A program made the translations under genes and the position numbers. The notes below the pieces were generated by a model that was not told the origin of the DNA, made no database searches, and saw nothing but the letters and a program-made list of their open reading frames with translations. Source: Prevotellamassilia timonensis (GTDB lineage: Bacteria; Bacteroidota; Bacteroidia; Bacteroidales; Bacteroidaceae). Taken from it: a stretch of 64,000 bases of DNA. The stretch lies in contig NZ_LT629845.1 in NCBI RefSeq assembly GCF_900106785.1, positions 497,028 to 561,027 of the forward strand, written 5' to 3'. Below, in pieces: positions 1-7,888 of the stretch; the first letter of the stretch is position 1; each line of letters opens with the position of its first letter.

Positions 1-54
1 TGGTAGAGGAGATGCGAAGGTAAATCAATTCTTTAATAGATAAATACTAAATAT

Positions 55-555
55 ATGAATATTAAGATAAAAGACTCTGTGTTGAAAGTTGCTGCTCGCG
101 ATGGTGTTGATGCATTTCTTGATGCAGTGCTATCTGCTTTTAAGAGCCAGGTTGGTGAGGAACTAAATGCAGATAGTATGCAGGACCTCTCGGCTGATCA
201 AATTACTTTGTGGGGATATTTGATACTTCGCGATGAATTGATGGACGGAGGTTTTGTACAACTGATATATAATGGTTATGGACCATTCTACTTTGATAAT
301 CCCTTTGCCAAGGCCATGCGACTTTGGGGATTGCGTGAGTTCTCAAAATTGTTGTATAAGGCTAAGCAAGCCTATGATGCTCACAAAGAAGATTTGACTC
401 GTGAACGAACAGACGAGGAATTTATGGCGATGTTTGAACAATATCCCATGTTTGACGACCTCGACGACGAATTTGTAGAGGCTGAGGAGGATATAACTGC
501 AGCAGTGGCTCATTATGTGGACGAGCATATAAATGATTTTGTTGAAATAGAATAA
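55..555 (+). CDS. DUF4375 (DMP19-like) acidic protein
   Basis: A 166-residue, strongly acidic soluble protein without signal peptide or membrane segment. The block around LWGYLILRDELMDGGFVQLIYNGYG (given here as its start, LWGYLILRDELMDGG, residues about 52-66) and the following FDNPFAKAMRLWG fit the DUF4375 family. One studied member, Neisseria DMP19, is a DNA-mimic protein; transferring that role here is inference. The C-terminal third is dense in Asp and Glu, which would suit a mimic or a protein-protein contact. It ends 9 nt before smpB, so the two are probably co-transcribed. Function in this organism is unknown. Confidence 0.75.
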   Translation: MNIKIKDSVLKVAARDGVDAFLDAVLSAFKSQVGEELNADSMQDLSADQITLWGYLILRDELMDGGFVQLIYNGYGPFYFDNPFAKAMRLWGLREFSKLLYKAKQAYDAHKEDLTRERTDEEFMAMFEQYPMFDDLDDEFVEAEEDITAAVAHYVDEHINDFVEIE

Positions 556-564
556 TAAGAAAGT

Positions 565-1041
565 ATGGGCAAGAGTAAAATATTACCTACTTCGCGTATA
601 AACATAAAGAATAAGCGCGCGGAACACGACTATTTGGTTATTGACAAATATACAGCAGGTATTGTGCTGACCGGTACCGAAATAAAGAGCATTCGTGCGG
701 GAAAAGCCAGTTTGGTTGACACATTTTGTTATATAAATCGTGGTGAAATGTGGATGAAGAATGCTTACATAGCAGAATATGATTTTGGTTCGTACAACAA
801 TCATTCAACGCGTCGTGACCGGAAACTTTTGCTAAATCGCAAGGAGATTAGATCTTTGCAAGATGATACGAAATCTCCTGGTTTTACAATAGTGCCATTG
901 CGTATGTTTATCAATGAAAAAGGACTTGCAAAGGTTGTAATAGGTCTTTGTCGTGGTAAAAAAGAGTATGACAAGCGCAACACGTTGAAGGAGAAACAAG
1001 ACCGTCGTGAAATGGATCGTGCAATGAAAGTTAGACTATGA
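565..1041 (+). CDS. smpB: SsrA-binding protein SmpB
   Basis: 158 residues, the usual SmpB size. SmpB binds tmRNA and brings it to stalled ribosomes for trans-translation. Seen directly: the N-terminal N-K-R-A-x-H-D-Y block, [13 protein letters not shown], the W-M-K-N-A-Y-I-A strand, [11 protein letters not shown]-x-KEI, and the basic tail [20 protein letters not shown] that contacts the ribosome. The start ATG gives a standard N-terminus with the Lys/Arg-rich MGKSKILP leader. The stop codon overlaps the ATG of the next gene (ATGA at 1038-1041), indicating translational coupling. The tmRNA gene itself was not found in this window. Confidence 0.97.
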   Translation: MGKSKILPTSRINIKNKRAEHDYLVIDKYTAGIVLTGTEIKSIRAGKASLVDTFCYINRGEMWMKNAYIAEYDFGSYNNHSTRRDRKLLLNRKEIRSLQDDTKSPGFTIVPLRMFINEKGLAKVVIGLCRGKKEYDKRNTLKEKQDRREMDRAMKVRL

Positions 1042-2216
1042 TTAGGCTTCAGCTATATCGTTGCATTTTGGTTGTTGTGCTCCTTCTCGTACAAAGTCCT
1101 GCAAAGGCGCAGCAGTCTTTTGTATATGCAGACAATAGTAGTTTGCATCACACTGATGGTTCGGTATTCGTGTGCAAAGGCGTGTCAATGTGGTATGCGC
1201 CATTATTGGCAAGTGAAGGTAAAAAACAAAGAACTCGTTTGATAGCAGAACTTGATTCGCTTCAGGCGTTAGGGGTGAATACTGTTAGCATGTTGGCTGG
1301 TGCAAGTGTATCCTTACCAGAGTTGGTAGATAGCTTGCGCCCGTCGTATGGAGTATTGCACACTCAGATAGCGAATGAAAAATTGCTTCGAGGTTTGGAC
1401 TTCGTCTTATGCGAATTGCAAAAACGTAAGATGAGGGCCGTTATTTCGTTAGATCGAGAAATGCAGTTTAGCGAGCAGTATGTTGAAAAATATAAGCAGT
1501 TTGCTGCCCATTTGCTTAATCGTAAAAGTTCCCTCTCGGGTAATTTATACTCAAATGACAGTACGATATTGGCTTGGCGAGTGTGTGATGCGTTAATGAC
1601 GCAAAATGCCGACAGCCTATACCGATTTGTGGCTGCCGAATCTGAATTGGCTTCATATTTGAAGACTCTTGACAAGAATCATCTTGTTTCCATTTCTTAT
1701 ATGCCACTTGGTGCGCAGAATAATGAACCACTTTTTGAGACTTGTGTACAGGCGCAGGACGCAGATGTGATAGAGGTCGTTGCCAATCCTGTCATAACCT
1801 GTGGCGTAAAGAATGGTAACCTGTTTGATAATCTTGGAAATGTGTATCTACGTTCTGATGACAGGATAGAGATATATAATAGGTTGAGCTTGAACTATGG
1901 CAAGGTATATTGGTTGTCAGAGGCTTGCTATCCTCGGGACGCTTTCTTTGTACGGCCGTCATCGCGCACAGATGCGCGGAATGCTTATTTTGCTTATTTA
2001 CTGTCAAAGGTGGAGGAGGCTAAGCGAACTGGTCAACCACTCGTAGGCTGCTCTTTCAAAGGGTGGGGCGGCATGGCTCGTACTGAGGGTGATGAGTGGA
2101 GAGTCGTTTATGATTATACTGCTGAATATCCTGAATGTAAGAAGGGCGTGTATTCCATTTTTAGTAACGATGTTTCAACCACAACGCTACTTCGCCATGG
2201 TTTTAGACTTGAATGA
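1038..2216 (+). CDS. Secreted GH5 mannanase-like protein, probably inactive
   Basis: 392 residues with a signal peptide (hydrophobic residues about 7-24, ending in AKAQQ). The layout follows GH5 endo-mannanase-type TIM barrels: [14 protein letters not shown]-like start of the barrel, [17 protein letters not shown], an I-x-AW strand near residue 180, [10 protein letters not shown] near 292-301 and GWGGMAR near 350. In active relatives the AW strand continues to Asn-Glu, the acid/base pair. Here those positions read Asp184-Ala185, so the acid/base glutamate is absent. Glu295 in SEACYPRD sits where the nucleophile is expected. It is therefore likely a carbohydrate-binding or structural pseudo-glycosidase, although a shifted catalytic residue cannot be excluded. 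Coupled to smpB through an ATGA overlap. Confidence 0.65.
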   Translation: MIRLQLYRCILVVVLLLVQSPAKAQQSFVYADNSSLHHTDGSVFVCKGVSMWYAPLLASEGKKQRTRLIAELDSLQALGVNTVSMLAGASVSLPELVDSLRPSYGVLHTQIANEKLLRGLDFVLCELQKRKMRAVISLDREMQFSEQYVEKYKQFAAHLLNRKSSLSGNLYSNDSTILAWRVCDALMTQNADSLYRFVAAESELASYLKTLDKNHLVSISYMPLGAQNNEPLFETCVQAQDADVIEVVANPVITCGVKNGNLFDNLGNVYLRSDDRIEIYNRLSLNYGKVYWLSEACYPRDAFFVRPSSRTDARNAYFAYLLSKVEEAKRTGQPLVGCSFKGWGGMARTEGDEWRVVYDYTAEYPECKKGVYSIFSNDVSTTTLLRHGFRLE

Positions 2217-2255
2217 CAATCAAAATAACACACATATAGTATGTATTAAACTCAT

Positions 2256-2291
2256 GTTTCGGATTTAGCCTGTCCTTGTTAAATCCGAAAC
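2256..2291 (+). terminator. Hairpin terminator after the GH5-like gene
   Basis: A perfect 12-bp inverted repeat, GTTTCGGATTTA (2256-2267) and TAAATCCGAAAC (2280-2291), with a 12-nt loop, 40 nt after the stop codon. The downstream run is only moderately T-rich (TTCAATTAAT). Confidence 0.6.
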
Positions 2292-2318
2292 TTCAATTAA
2301 TATCCGCCAAAGAATATT

Positions 2319-2771
2319 ATGCGTTTCCTAAAGATGAGTAAATTAAAAGCATTTTGGAACTCACAGACCATGTTTGCGAAGGTTGTAATGGTAATCACAC
2401 TACCCATTTTTGCGATAGTGGCAGGAATAGAACACCTAATTGCAAAGATAACTGGAACAACATATAACGAAGTGAATATCATTGTATATTATCTTGTCAT
2501 CCCATTGTCATGGACCATCATGCTCGACTACATTACAAGAATGCCATTTCTAACACTCCTGTTTTTATTAGCATGGATTGTTTTTATCTGGAAAGACAAA
2601 ATGGATTTCAGGAACCGATGTGACTTGGCATTCAAGAAATCGGTAGATTTCCTATTATGGTTCCAAAAGATAGGTTGGAACTATATTGTCTCTTCTGTCA
2701 TTATATGTGTAGTCATACCCATTCTTGTTTACATCGAATTAATTTATGCCATTATCAACTTAAATTTATAG
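2319..2771 (+). CDS. Small integral membrane protein, unknown function
   Basis: 150 residues with about four hydrophobic segments: 21-43 (VVMVITLPIFAIVAG region), 52-68, 76-91 (LTLLFLLAWIVFIW) and 120-146. A short basic/aromatic loop (KDKMDFRNRCDLAFKK) lies between the third and fourth. No family motif was recognised. A second in-frame ATG at 2334 (MSKLKAFW) is an equally plausible start. It stands alone between two hairpins (2256-2291 and 2823-2868), so it is probably monocistronic. The hydrophobic pattern and lack of frame interruptions support a real gene. Confidence 0.65.
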   Translation: MRFLKMSKLKAFWNSQTMFAKVVMVITLPIFAIVAGIEHLIAKITGTTYNEVNIIVYYLVIPLSWTIMLDYITRMPFLTLLFLLAWIVFIWKDKMDFRNRCDLAFKKSVDFLLWFQKIGWNYIVSSVIICVVIPILVYIELIYAIINLNL

Positions 2772-2822
2772 ATGTACGCTAAGGGACTGCCACAGGTGGC
2801 ATTGCTTGAAACAAAAAAAAGA

Positions 2823-2868
2823 ACTTGCTGAATGCGACTCTACAGAGAAACATTCGGCAAGTTTTTTT
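2823..2868 (+). terminator. Rho-independent terminator
   Basis: Inverted repeat ACTTGCTGAATG (2823-2834) and CATTCGGCAAGT (2851-2862) with one G-T pair, followed directly by a T7 run to 2868. It lies about 50 nt after the membrane protein gene. Confidence 0.8.
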
Positions 2869-3126
2869 GTTATGATAAAGATTGGGGTTGCATTAAATTC
2901 ACCAAATATCAATACCCAATATGTGTTGATGAGCCAGTTGGGGAATGCGGGGTATGCTCCCGCCATGAATTGTTTTAATACTTGTTTTATTATACGTTCA
3001 GAACGAACTCTGTTGAAAAGGCAACGCCAAGACATTGTACCCATCAAAAAAGTGTACAACTTGTATACACATATTTGCCCCCTCCCCGTCTGCCTACATG
3101 TAAAAGGGTGCGTGTGTTTTTACTGC

Positions 3127-3468
3127 CATCTTACACTTTTTGTGTGTAACAAGTTGATATTCAGATGTTTCAAGAGTGTAAGATGATTTCAAAGTATCTT
3201 ACACACTCCTACATACATCTTACACACCACGCCCCGCAGCCACGCAGCCGATTTGGACGTATGTGGTGGGTTTTACGCCACAGGGACGTAGAGAAATCTG
3301 TCGGAGCAACAGGCTTTTCTGCTCCCCTATGCCGTGATATAACCCTCCCGTGCTTGTGCCGTGTTGCAGCTTGTGCCTTGTGCAGGTTGCGTGTAGGTGG
3401 CATCTGTAACATCTTACACTGAGTAAAGTGTTGATAGTCAATGAGTTGCGGCGTGTTAGTGTAAGATG
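3127..3468. repeat. Family A inverted-repeat element, copy A1
   Basis: About 342 bp without a convincing gene, bounded by the perfect 11-bp inverted repeat CATCTTACACT / AGTGTAAGATG. Near each end is a degenerate GTTGATA-TTCA block. The interior holds CTGTCGGAGCAACAGG and CTGCTCCCCTATGCCGTG, which match the central hairpin of copies A2 and A3. The outer sequence (CTTACAC) differs from the CTGCACTCTGCAC ends of the other two copies, so A1 is a diverged member. It lies in the 2772-4446 gene-free stretch. Confidence 0.6.
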
Positions 3469-3572
3469 CAAGATGCTCGGCGTGTAAGCTTTTGTAGTAT
3501 GGTAAAAGCTACAAGCGGCAACTTTCTTGTCTTTGCCCTTTTATAATTTATTGCTTTCCTGTGAAACGTAAA

Positions 3573-3656
3573 CATGCGAACGGACTCAAGCACCAAACGC
3601 TATCACTAAGCGCTACCACCAAACGCAAGCTTTAATGGGGGCGATGCGTCTCGCGG
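3573..3656 (+). repeat. Family B repeat, left end of the accessory island
   Basis: Begins CATGCGAACGGACTCAAG, contains short repeats of the form GCGCTACCACCAAACGC, and ends GGGGGCGATGCGTCTCGCGG. The same 80-95 bp occurs in inverted orientation at 14233-14329, where one extra CAAGCGCTACCAT unit is present. The two copies bracket the 10.7-kb accessory region. Confidence 0.8.
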
Positions 3657-4342
3657 GGGGTACTTCGAATAATTGTAAGCATCTCGTGCAGGCCGTATTG
3701 CAAAAGAGTCAGAAGGAAAAGTTTATCACAAACAGAGTAAAGAGCGCATTATTCGAACTGCAACGTTTTCATAAACACTTCGCTTCTTCTCCTCCTCCCG
3801 CAGAATGTCAGAAGAGTCGGGTTAAATGTCTATTTTTTTGAAGTTTTTCTCAAAAAACATTGTAACATGCAAGAAAATTTGTCATTTTGCAAATGACTCT
3901 TAGTCTCGTGCCGATGTGTGTAATTTTGACATGTTCTAATAATACATAGGCAAAGACAGTCCACGCCGGGCCGAGTGAGACGGTGTCGCCATAACAAAGC
4001 GGGTAATGGGTGGGAAAAGAGTCACGACATATTAATAAGGCGTCTTCAAGCGTCTTGTCTTTGATCTTTAGGAATTCTCGCAAAATTCAGATATTGTCAA
4101 GGATGAGGCAACGGTGGATGTCCTCGGGATGTGTTTATACGCATCCCTTTAGCAAGTATATATGGCTTTTTATGTCTTATTATTTGCTCAAAGGGGTTGT
4201 TATATTCATATCGGCGTGGGCTTCAACGTTGCTCGTTCTACAATATCGGGCAATGCGAGAAGCCTCTAAAGGTGGGACGGGCGACAGAGCAAGTTCCCAC
4301 GCTTGAACCAGTAATTGCTTTGTAAGTGTTTGTAAATCAATA
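3657..4342. other. Gene-free stretch, possible decayed coding sequence
   Basis: No ORF here has a recognisable family. Minus-strand frames give short protein-like pieces (for example VARPTFRGFSHCPI near 4250 and GDTVSLGPAWTVFAYVLL near 3960) interrupted by stops and frame changes. This looks like decayed coding DNA of a mobile element, but no parent gene could be named. Confidence 0.3.
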
Positions 4343-4384
4343 GGAACTTTATAGTATCAAGTTGATTTGATACCATGAAGTTCC
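4343..4384 (-). terminator. Hairpin downstream of the XRE gene
   Basis: An 18-bp inverted repeat with two mismatches: GGAACTTTATAGTATCAA (4343-4360) and TTGATACCATGAAGTTCC (4367-4384), loop of 6 nt. It lies 60 nt past the xre stop codon at the 3' end of the minus-strand island genes. There is no strong U-tract, so it may be a processing hairpin or element end rather than a terminator. Confidence 0.45.
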
Positions 4385-4446
4385 CAATGGTTGCAAGAAA
4401 CCAATCTTGCGTTGTTTATATCAGAAAATGAATTGCTCGCTGCAAA

Positions 4447-4740
4447 TTACCTATTAATATCCATTAACTTGGATTTGGCGGTTTCAATGGCTGTAAGTTT
4501 CAATTCGTCTTCACCCTCCAAAGCATCCAATACTTTGTCGGCAAGCCAAAGAGTGAGCATTTCCTTTTCATACACTTTGAAGTATGTTGCCATTTGAATT
4601 ACTTGACTTCTTTTTGCTCGCCTATCCCCACGTTCAATCTTGCTGAACATGGGGGTGTCTATTTCTAAGTATGCAGCCACTTGACGCTGCAATATCCCTT
4701 GTTCGTCTCTTAGAGACCTTATCTTGTTTCCTAATAACAT
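4447..4740 (-). CDS. XRE-family helix-turn-helix regulator
   Basis: 97 residues. The Cro/C1-type HTH spans about residues 4-60: IRSLRDEQGILQRQVAAYL, then LEIDTPMFSKIERGDRRAKR with the typical S-x-x-E-x-G recognition-helix end, then QVIQMATYFKV. The C-terminal tail (LWLADKVLDALEGEDELK) is the form seen in Bacteroidales repressors linked to mobile or defence loci. It starts 7 nt after the stop of the AlbA/ATPase regulator and is last in the co-directional minus-strand run. Probable role: DNA-binding autoregulator of the island; targets are unknown. Confidence 0.85.
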   Translation of the reverse strand: MLLGNKIRSLRDEQGILQRQVAAYLEIDTPMFSKIERGDRRAKRSQVIQMATYFKVYEKEMLTLWLADKVLDALEGEDELKLTAIETAKSKLMDINR

Positions 4741-4747
4741 ATCCGTT

Positions 4748-5647
4748 TTATTCTTTGTCTAATATTACGATTTCCCAATAGCCTCCAAATCTACCACCTG
4801 TTCGTTTAATTTTGCCTAATTCACGAAGTTTACGTATTTGCTTCTCAACTCCTCGTGAAGACATATTCAATTGCATTGCGATTTCAGCGGCTGTTATATG
4901 TGGGTCTTGTTTTATGATATCTATAATCAAGTCCTTTGTTTCCGAACCTCTTTCCGAACCAAGTATGTCTGTTTCCGAACTGTTGCTATTCGTTTCCGAA
5001 CTTTCACGACATCCTTCATGAACAGGAATAGTAACCAAGAACGTCAAGCGGTCATCTGTAGTTTCAAAGATGGCACGTGGTGAACCATTCTCTGCTAACT
5101 TTGTTTGTATTGTTGGAACACCAGTTGAGCGACCCTCTGTAAGGTCAAGTTCTTTTAAGAAATCACCCAAACGACGGTTGCGATAGCGACGGCTTTTTAG
5201 CATATCGCCCTTTTCTATATCCTCCTTGGAGATGCTTCTGTCAGGTCCAGGACAATTGAGTATAGAGATTCCGCTTGGTTCAATGGTAATCTCTATTGGT
5301 TCATGCTGCAAGAAATCTCTGTGATATACAGAGTTTACAACTGCTTCCTCAATAGCATCGTATGGATAGTTCCAGAAGCGTTCTGCCTCCTGCCTACCAG
5401 AAATCTTACGCACATACTCTTTGAGTACATTGCTCTTAATGTAATCCATTGTCTGCTTTATCATCTGTGGAACACTGCCTTTGAATGTTACCTCTGTGAA
5501 ATTATTCGGGGCTTTCATCTTTCCGTTAGGGAATGTCACCACATCAATCTGAGTGTAAGGGAAGAACTTGCTTGGATTCTCGCAGAACATCATGGCTGCC
5601 ACATTGCGAAGCAAACGGTTTTCTTTTGGTCCTGTGTACAGTTCCAT
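4748..5647 (-). CDS. ATPase and winged-helix half of frameshifted AlbA_2 regulator
   Basis: 299 residues making up the C-terminal part of an AlbA_2-type 'ATP-binding transcriptional regulator' (COG2865-like). Residues about 70-190 hold a GHKL-type ATPase fold: EEAVVNSVYHRDF (N-box with HRD), ISILNCPGPDRSI and GRSTGVPTI. A Ser/Glu/Thr-rich linker (SSETNSNSSETDI) leads to a winged helix at 235-299 (LIIDIIKQDPHITAAEIA). In intact relatives this is continuous with the AlbA_2 domain encoded upstream. Here the frames differ by one base, and the nominal ATG at 5645-5647 lies inside the upstream ORF (57-nt overlap). It may be translated by reinitiation or be a broken gene. Confidence 0.75.
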   Translation of the reverse strand: MELYTGPKENRLLRNVAAMMFCENPSKFFPYTQIDVVTFPNGKMKAPNNFTEVTFKGSVPQMIKQTMDYIKSNVLKEYVRKISGRQEAERFWNYPYDAIEEAVVNSVYHRDFLQHEPIEITIEPSGISILNCPGPDRSISKEDIEKGDMLKSRRYRNRRLGDFLKELDLTEGRSTGVPTIQTKLAENGSPRAIFETTDDRLTFLVTIPVHEGCRESSETNSNSSETDILGSERGSETKDLIIDIIKQDPHITAAEIAMQLNMSSRGVEKQIRKLRELGKIKRTGGRFGGYWEIVILDKE

Positions 5648-6270
5648 TTGTCAAGTATGGTAGAAAGCGGAGTCGTTATCACATCATCAGCCAGTTTGCT
5701 ACCCACTTTGACAAGATAATCACGAAGAAGCACCAGAGAAATATCTTCCAACTGGATGTCGCTATTGCCTCGTTCATCAAAAGGCACACGATTAGCCAAC
5801 TCTCGCAATTCAACGAGAACTTCACCCCTTGCCTCAATGCTACTTGTGCCACTGCGAATGTAGAAATATTCTTTTGTCCCTTTCGCTGTTACGTTTACAG
5901 GCACAGAATATGGACGGTAACTGCCAGCAGGACACCATATAACTATCAACTGTTTGCCATCAACCTCCTCTACAGAAGAGCGAGGTAAATAGTATGGAGC
6001 CATTTTGTTGTTGTAACCTACCATCTCCTGTAGGATGTTATCAATCTTTTCAATTAGCACACCTTCTACAGGGCGAATTGCCATGCCTGTCTTATCGTCG
6101 GTATCTACACCAACTATGATATATCCACCGCCAAGATCATCAAAGTCATTGGCGAAAGCACATATACTGTGATATATGCTTCCTGGGTTCCAACCTTTCT
6201 TGAACTCAATGCGGTTGGATTCTATTTTCTGCTTGTTAAGCAGGTCGTTTATGTTTATTGCGAGTGCCAT
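5590..6270 (-). CDS. AlbA_2 half of frameshifted regulator
   Basis: 226 residues. Residues 15-150 form an AlbA_2 (Schlafen-type) domain: ESNRIEFKKGWNP, ICAFANDFDDLGGGYIIVGV, IIEF-like strands and the C-terminal KEYFYIRSGTSSIEA. The protein is in frame up to STILDK (about residue 206); the last 20 residues are an out-of-frame reading of sequence that encodes MELYTGPKENRLLRN in the next ORF. Adding one A at the GACAAATGG site near 5648 would restore a single protein of about 505 residues. The start lies 5 nt after the DUF2971 stop, so the two are probably one transcript. A sequencing error cannot be excluded. Confidence 0.75.
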   Translation of the reverse strand: MALAININDLLNKQKIESNRIEFKKGWNPGSIYHSICAFANDFDDLGGGYIIVGVDTDDKTGMAIRPVEGVLIEKIDNILQEMVGYNNKMAPYYLPRSSVEEVDGKQLIVIWCPAGSYRPYSVPVNVTAKGTKEYFYIRSGTSSIEARGEVLVELRELANRVPFDERGNSDIQLEDISLVLLRDYLVKVGSKLADDVITTPLSTILDKWNCTQDQKKTVCFAMWQP

Positions 6271-6275
6271 ATTTA

Positions 6276-7166
6276 TTAATCAACTTGAATTATAGGGATC
6301 TTTATATTTTGTTCATTTAAGAATGTTTCGACACTTCCTTTTGCCTTGTTGGACTTCACATATAAACCTTTAAGTAGATTTATAGGTAGAAGCAACTTTC
6401 TGTAATATAGAGTCGAGCCATCATCTCGTTTACGCGAATATTCATTGGATAAAATTTTTCTTATCCATGTTGAAGATATGCCAAATTTTGCAATGATTTC
6501 ATCAAATCCTTCTGTTTTCTTACTGTATGCCGGTATTGGTATTGGAATAATTGTTCGTGTTTCTTCCTCCATCCAGTAATCTTTGGCTCGTTTGATTCTT
6601 GGCGCAACAAACGAGAGCAATCCCATTGCTATTAGTACAACAAATGATTGCGGATGATTTTTCAACAAATAGAAAGCTGTATCTTTATTGGGCCCTTTAA
6701 GAAGGACATAGCCCAAGTTTGAATATTCTTCTCTGAGTATATTTACCAATTTGTCATCTGAATTTTCACCTGCATATATACAGGAAACAATTCTCATCAT
6801 AGGATATTCTTGAGTTTGAAAATTCAGACTATCATCTATTTCCATCACAATTCCATCTGATTTTGCATATTCTTCCCACATATAAGAATTGTTTGGTCGT
6901 GAAGTGAATGAAACAATATAAGGAAATGGTAAATTTTCATTCTCTCTTATTTTGTCCCAATCGAAAGAAAAGGCTATTTGTCTATCTGAAGGCAAGTCTT
7001 TTTCAACTTGTGGTAAAAGCCGTTTTATTGTTTCTATGCCAAGTTTAAACTCTTCTTTGTCTGCAAAACAATCGTATCTTGTTGCCCAGAAACACATTTG
7101 CATCTGAGCCTTTGCATTTTTAAGAATGCTTTTAAAGGCATCTATAGAAGTATAGTGATAAAGCAT
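6276..7166 (-). CDS. DUF2971 protein (second copy)
   Basis: 296 residues, soluble. It carries the DUF2971 layout: N-terminal LYHYTSIDAFKSIL, then CFWATRYDCFADKEEF, a central VSFTSRPNNSYMWEEYA, GIVMEIDD, and YWMEEETRTIIPIP (E-E-x-R) in the C-terminal half. Biochemical function of DUF2971 is not established; the HYT and E-E-x-R pattern loosely recalls ADP-ribosyltransferase-like folds, which is only a hypothesis. It precedes the AlbA_2 regulator with a 5-nt gap. Another DUF2971 gene lies at 11302-11964. Confidence 0.8.
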   Translation of the reverse strand: MLYHYTSIDAFKSILKNAKAQMQMCFWATRYDCFADKEEFKLGIETIKRLLPQVEKDLPSDRQIAFSFDWDKIRENENLPFPYIVSFTSRPNNSYMWEEYAKSDGIVMEIDDSLNFQTQEYPMMRIVSCIYAGENSDDKLVNILREEYSNLGYVLLKGPNKDTAFYLLKNHPQSFVVLIAMGLLSFVAPRIKRAKDYWMEEETRTIIPIPIPAYSKKTEGFDEIIAKFGISSTWIRKILSNEYSRKRDDGSTLYYRKLLLPINLLKGLYVKSNKAKGSVETFLNEQNIKIPIIQVD

Positions 7167-7257
7167 TTTTTTAATTGGGTAAAAATTTTACTTGTTAAAC
7201 CTACACTGATGTCACAAATCAAACAGTTTTATTTGACGTTTAAGTCGAAAATATCGG

Positions 7258-7330
7258 CTGGATTTTCGGTCGATTTTTTTCAAATGGTCGGATTTTCGGT
7301 CGGATTGTGGATTTTTCGGTCGGATTATGA
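7258..7330. repeat. Short direct repeats GGATTTTCGGTCGG
   Basis: Three imperfect copies: GGATTTTCGGTCG at 7260-7272, GGATTTTCGGTCGGATT at 7290-7306 and a version with one extra T at 7309-7326. They lie between the DUF2971 and AlbA-remnant genes. Spacers are 2-17 nt and unlike CRISPR spacers. The unit could be an operator array or a decayed repetitive linker. Confidence 0.6.
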
Positions 7331-7606
7331 TTAAACCGACCGATTACAGTCTTTTAATATCCACTTCAACCCTATTCTGTCTATCTGTTTTTCTTTATTT
7401 AATTCTACTAAGAGTCTGCCTACATAACGAAGTTTTTGCTCTTTCTCCATGTTGGCGATAGCCGACACGTAGGATATGACATCATCTTTCTCGTCCCCAC
7501 AGAACGAGTTCTTCAAGTTCTTAAATTCCTTCCATTCACAGCGAGCATTCTCTTGTGGGTACTCACGGAGGAGGTATTGCTGTAGTTCGAGTTCGAGCAT
7601 AATCAA
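7331..7606 (-). CDS. AlbA_2 protein with internal deletion
   Basis: 91 residues. Residues 1-53 match the very N-terminus of large AlbA_2 proteins (QQYLLREYPQENARCEWKEF, then DDVISYVSAIANM). In those proteins this is followed by GGHLVIG; here it jumps to EKEQKLRYVGRLLVELNKEK and KWIL, which resembles the winged-helix C-terminus of the same class. The simplest reading is an in-frame deletion that removed the core of a protein several hundred residues long. The reading frame stayed open, so a mini-protein could still be made. The parent family identification is by recall, not alignment. Confidence 0.55.
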   Translation of the reverse strand: MIMLELELQQYLLREYPQENARCEWKEFKNLKNSFCGDEKDDVISYVSAIANMEKEQKLRYVGRLLVELNKEKQIDRIGLKWILKDCNRSV

Positions 7607-7630
7607 TACTTCATTCTGTTTCAGTAATAT

Positions 7631-7888
7631 TTATATCTCAATATAATCACTTCTTCGTGATAATGGTAGTTCTCTGAAAATAACAGGATGCCGTTCACTT
7701 GTCAAAAACAAGGAAACTCTGTTTCCGTCAAACTTGGTTAGGAATAAATGAAAACTTTTGAGTCCATCATCTTCACAAAGCCATTCTTCTTTAGGAACAA
7801 TAAAATATCCATCGCCGATATTGTTATTCTGATAGTCTGACTTCCTTACCACCAAAACATCTACATTTGTGTTATACAATTTAATCAT
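7631..7888 (-). CDS. Hypothetical 85-aa protein coupled to the WG-exonuclease gene
   Basis: 85 residues, soluble, mixed charged and aromatic (VVRKSDYQNNNIGDGYFIVP, then FLTSERHPVIFREL). No family was recognised. Its ATG overlaps the stop codon of the WG-exonuclease gene (ATGA, 7885-7888), so it is almost certainly co-translated with it. The tight coupling suggests a partner or inhibitor of the large protein; that is inference from position only. Confidence 0.6.
   Translation of the reverse strand: MIKLYNTNVDVLVVRKSDYQNNNIGDGYFIVPKEEWLCEDDGLKSFHLFLTKFDGNRVSLFLTSERHPVIFRELPLSRRSDYIEI

Noticed and set aside
2806-3186. Plus-strand ORF of 126 codons
   Set aside because: It runs through a rho-independent terminator and into repeat A1; composition is not protein-like.
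3165-3471. ORFs of 60-85 codons on both strands
   Set aside because: They lie in the inverted repeats of A1, where open frames arise from base composition.
3635-3841. 68-codon plus-strand ORF
   Set aside because: It begins in a family B repeat and has no recognisable features.
5303-5988. Plus-strand ORFs of 138 and 151 codons
   Set aside because: Antisense to the AlbA_2/ATPase gene, whose frames show clear domain motifs.
7258-7330. Possible CRISPR array
   Set aside because: Repeats are only 13-17 nt, spacing is irregular and 2-17 nt, and no cas genes are in the window.
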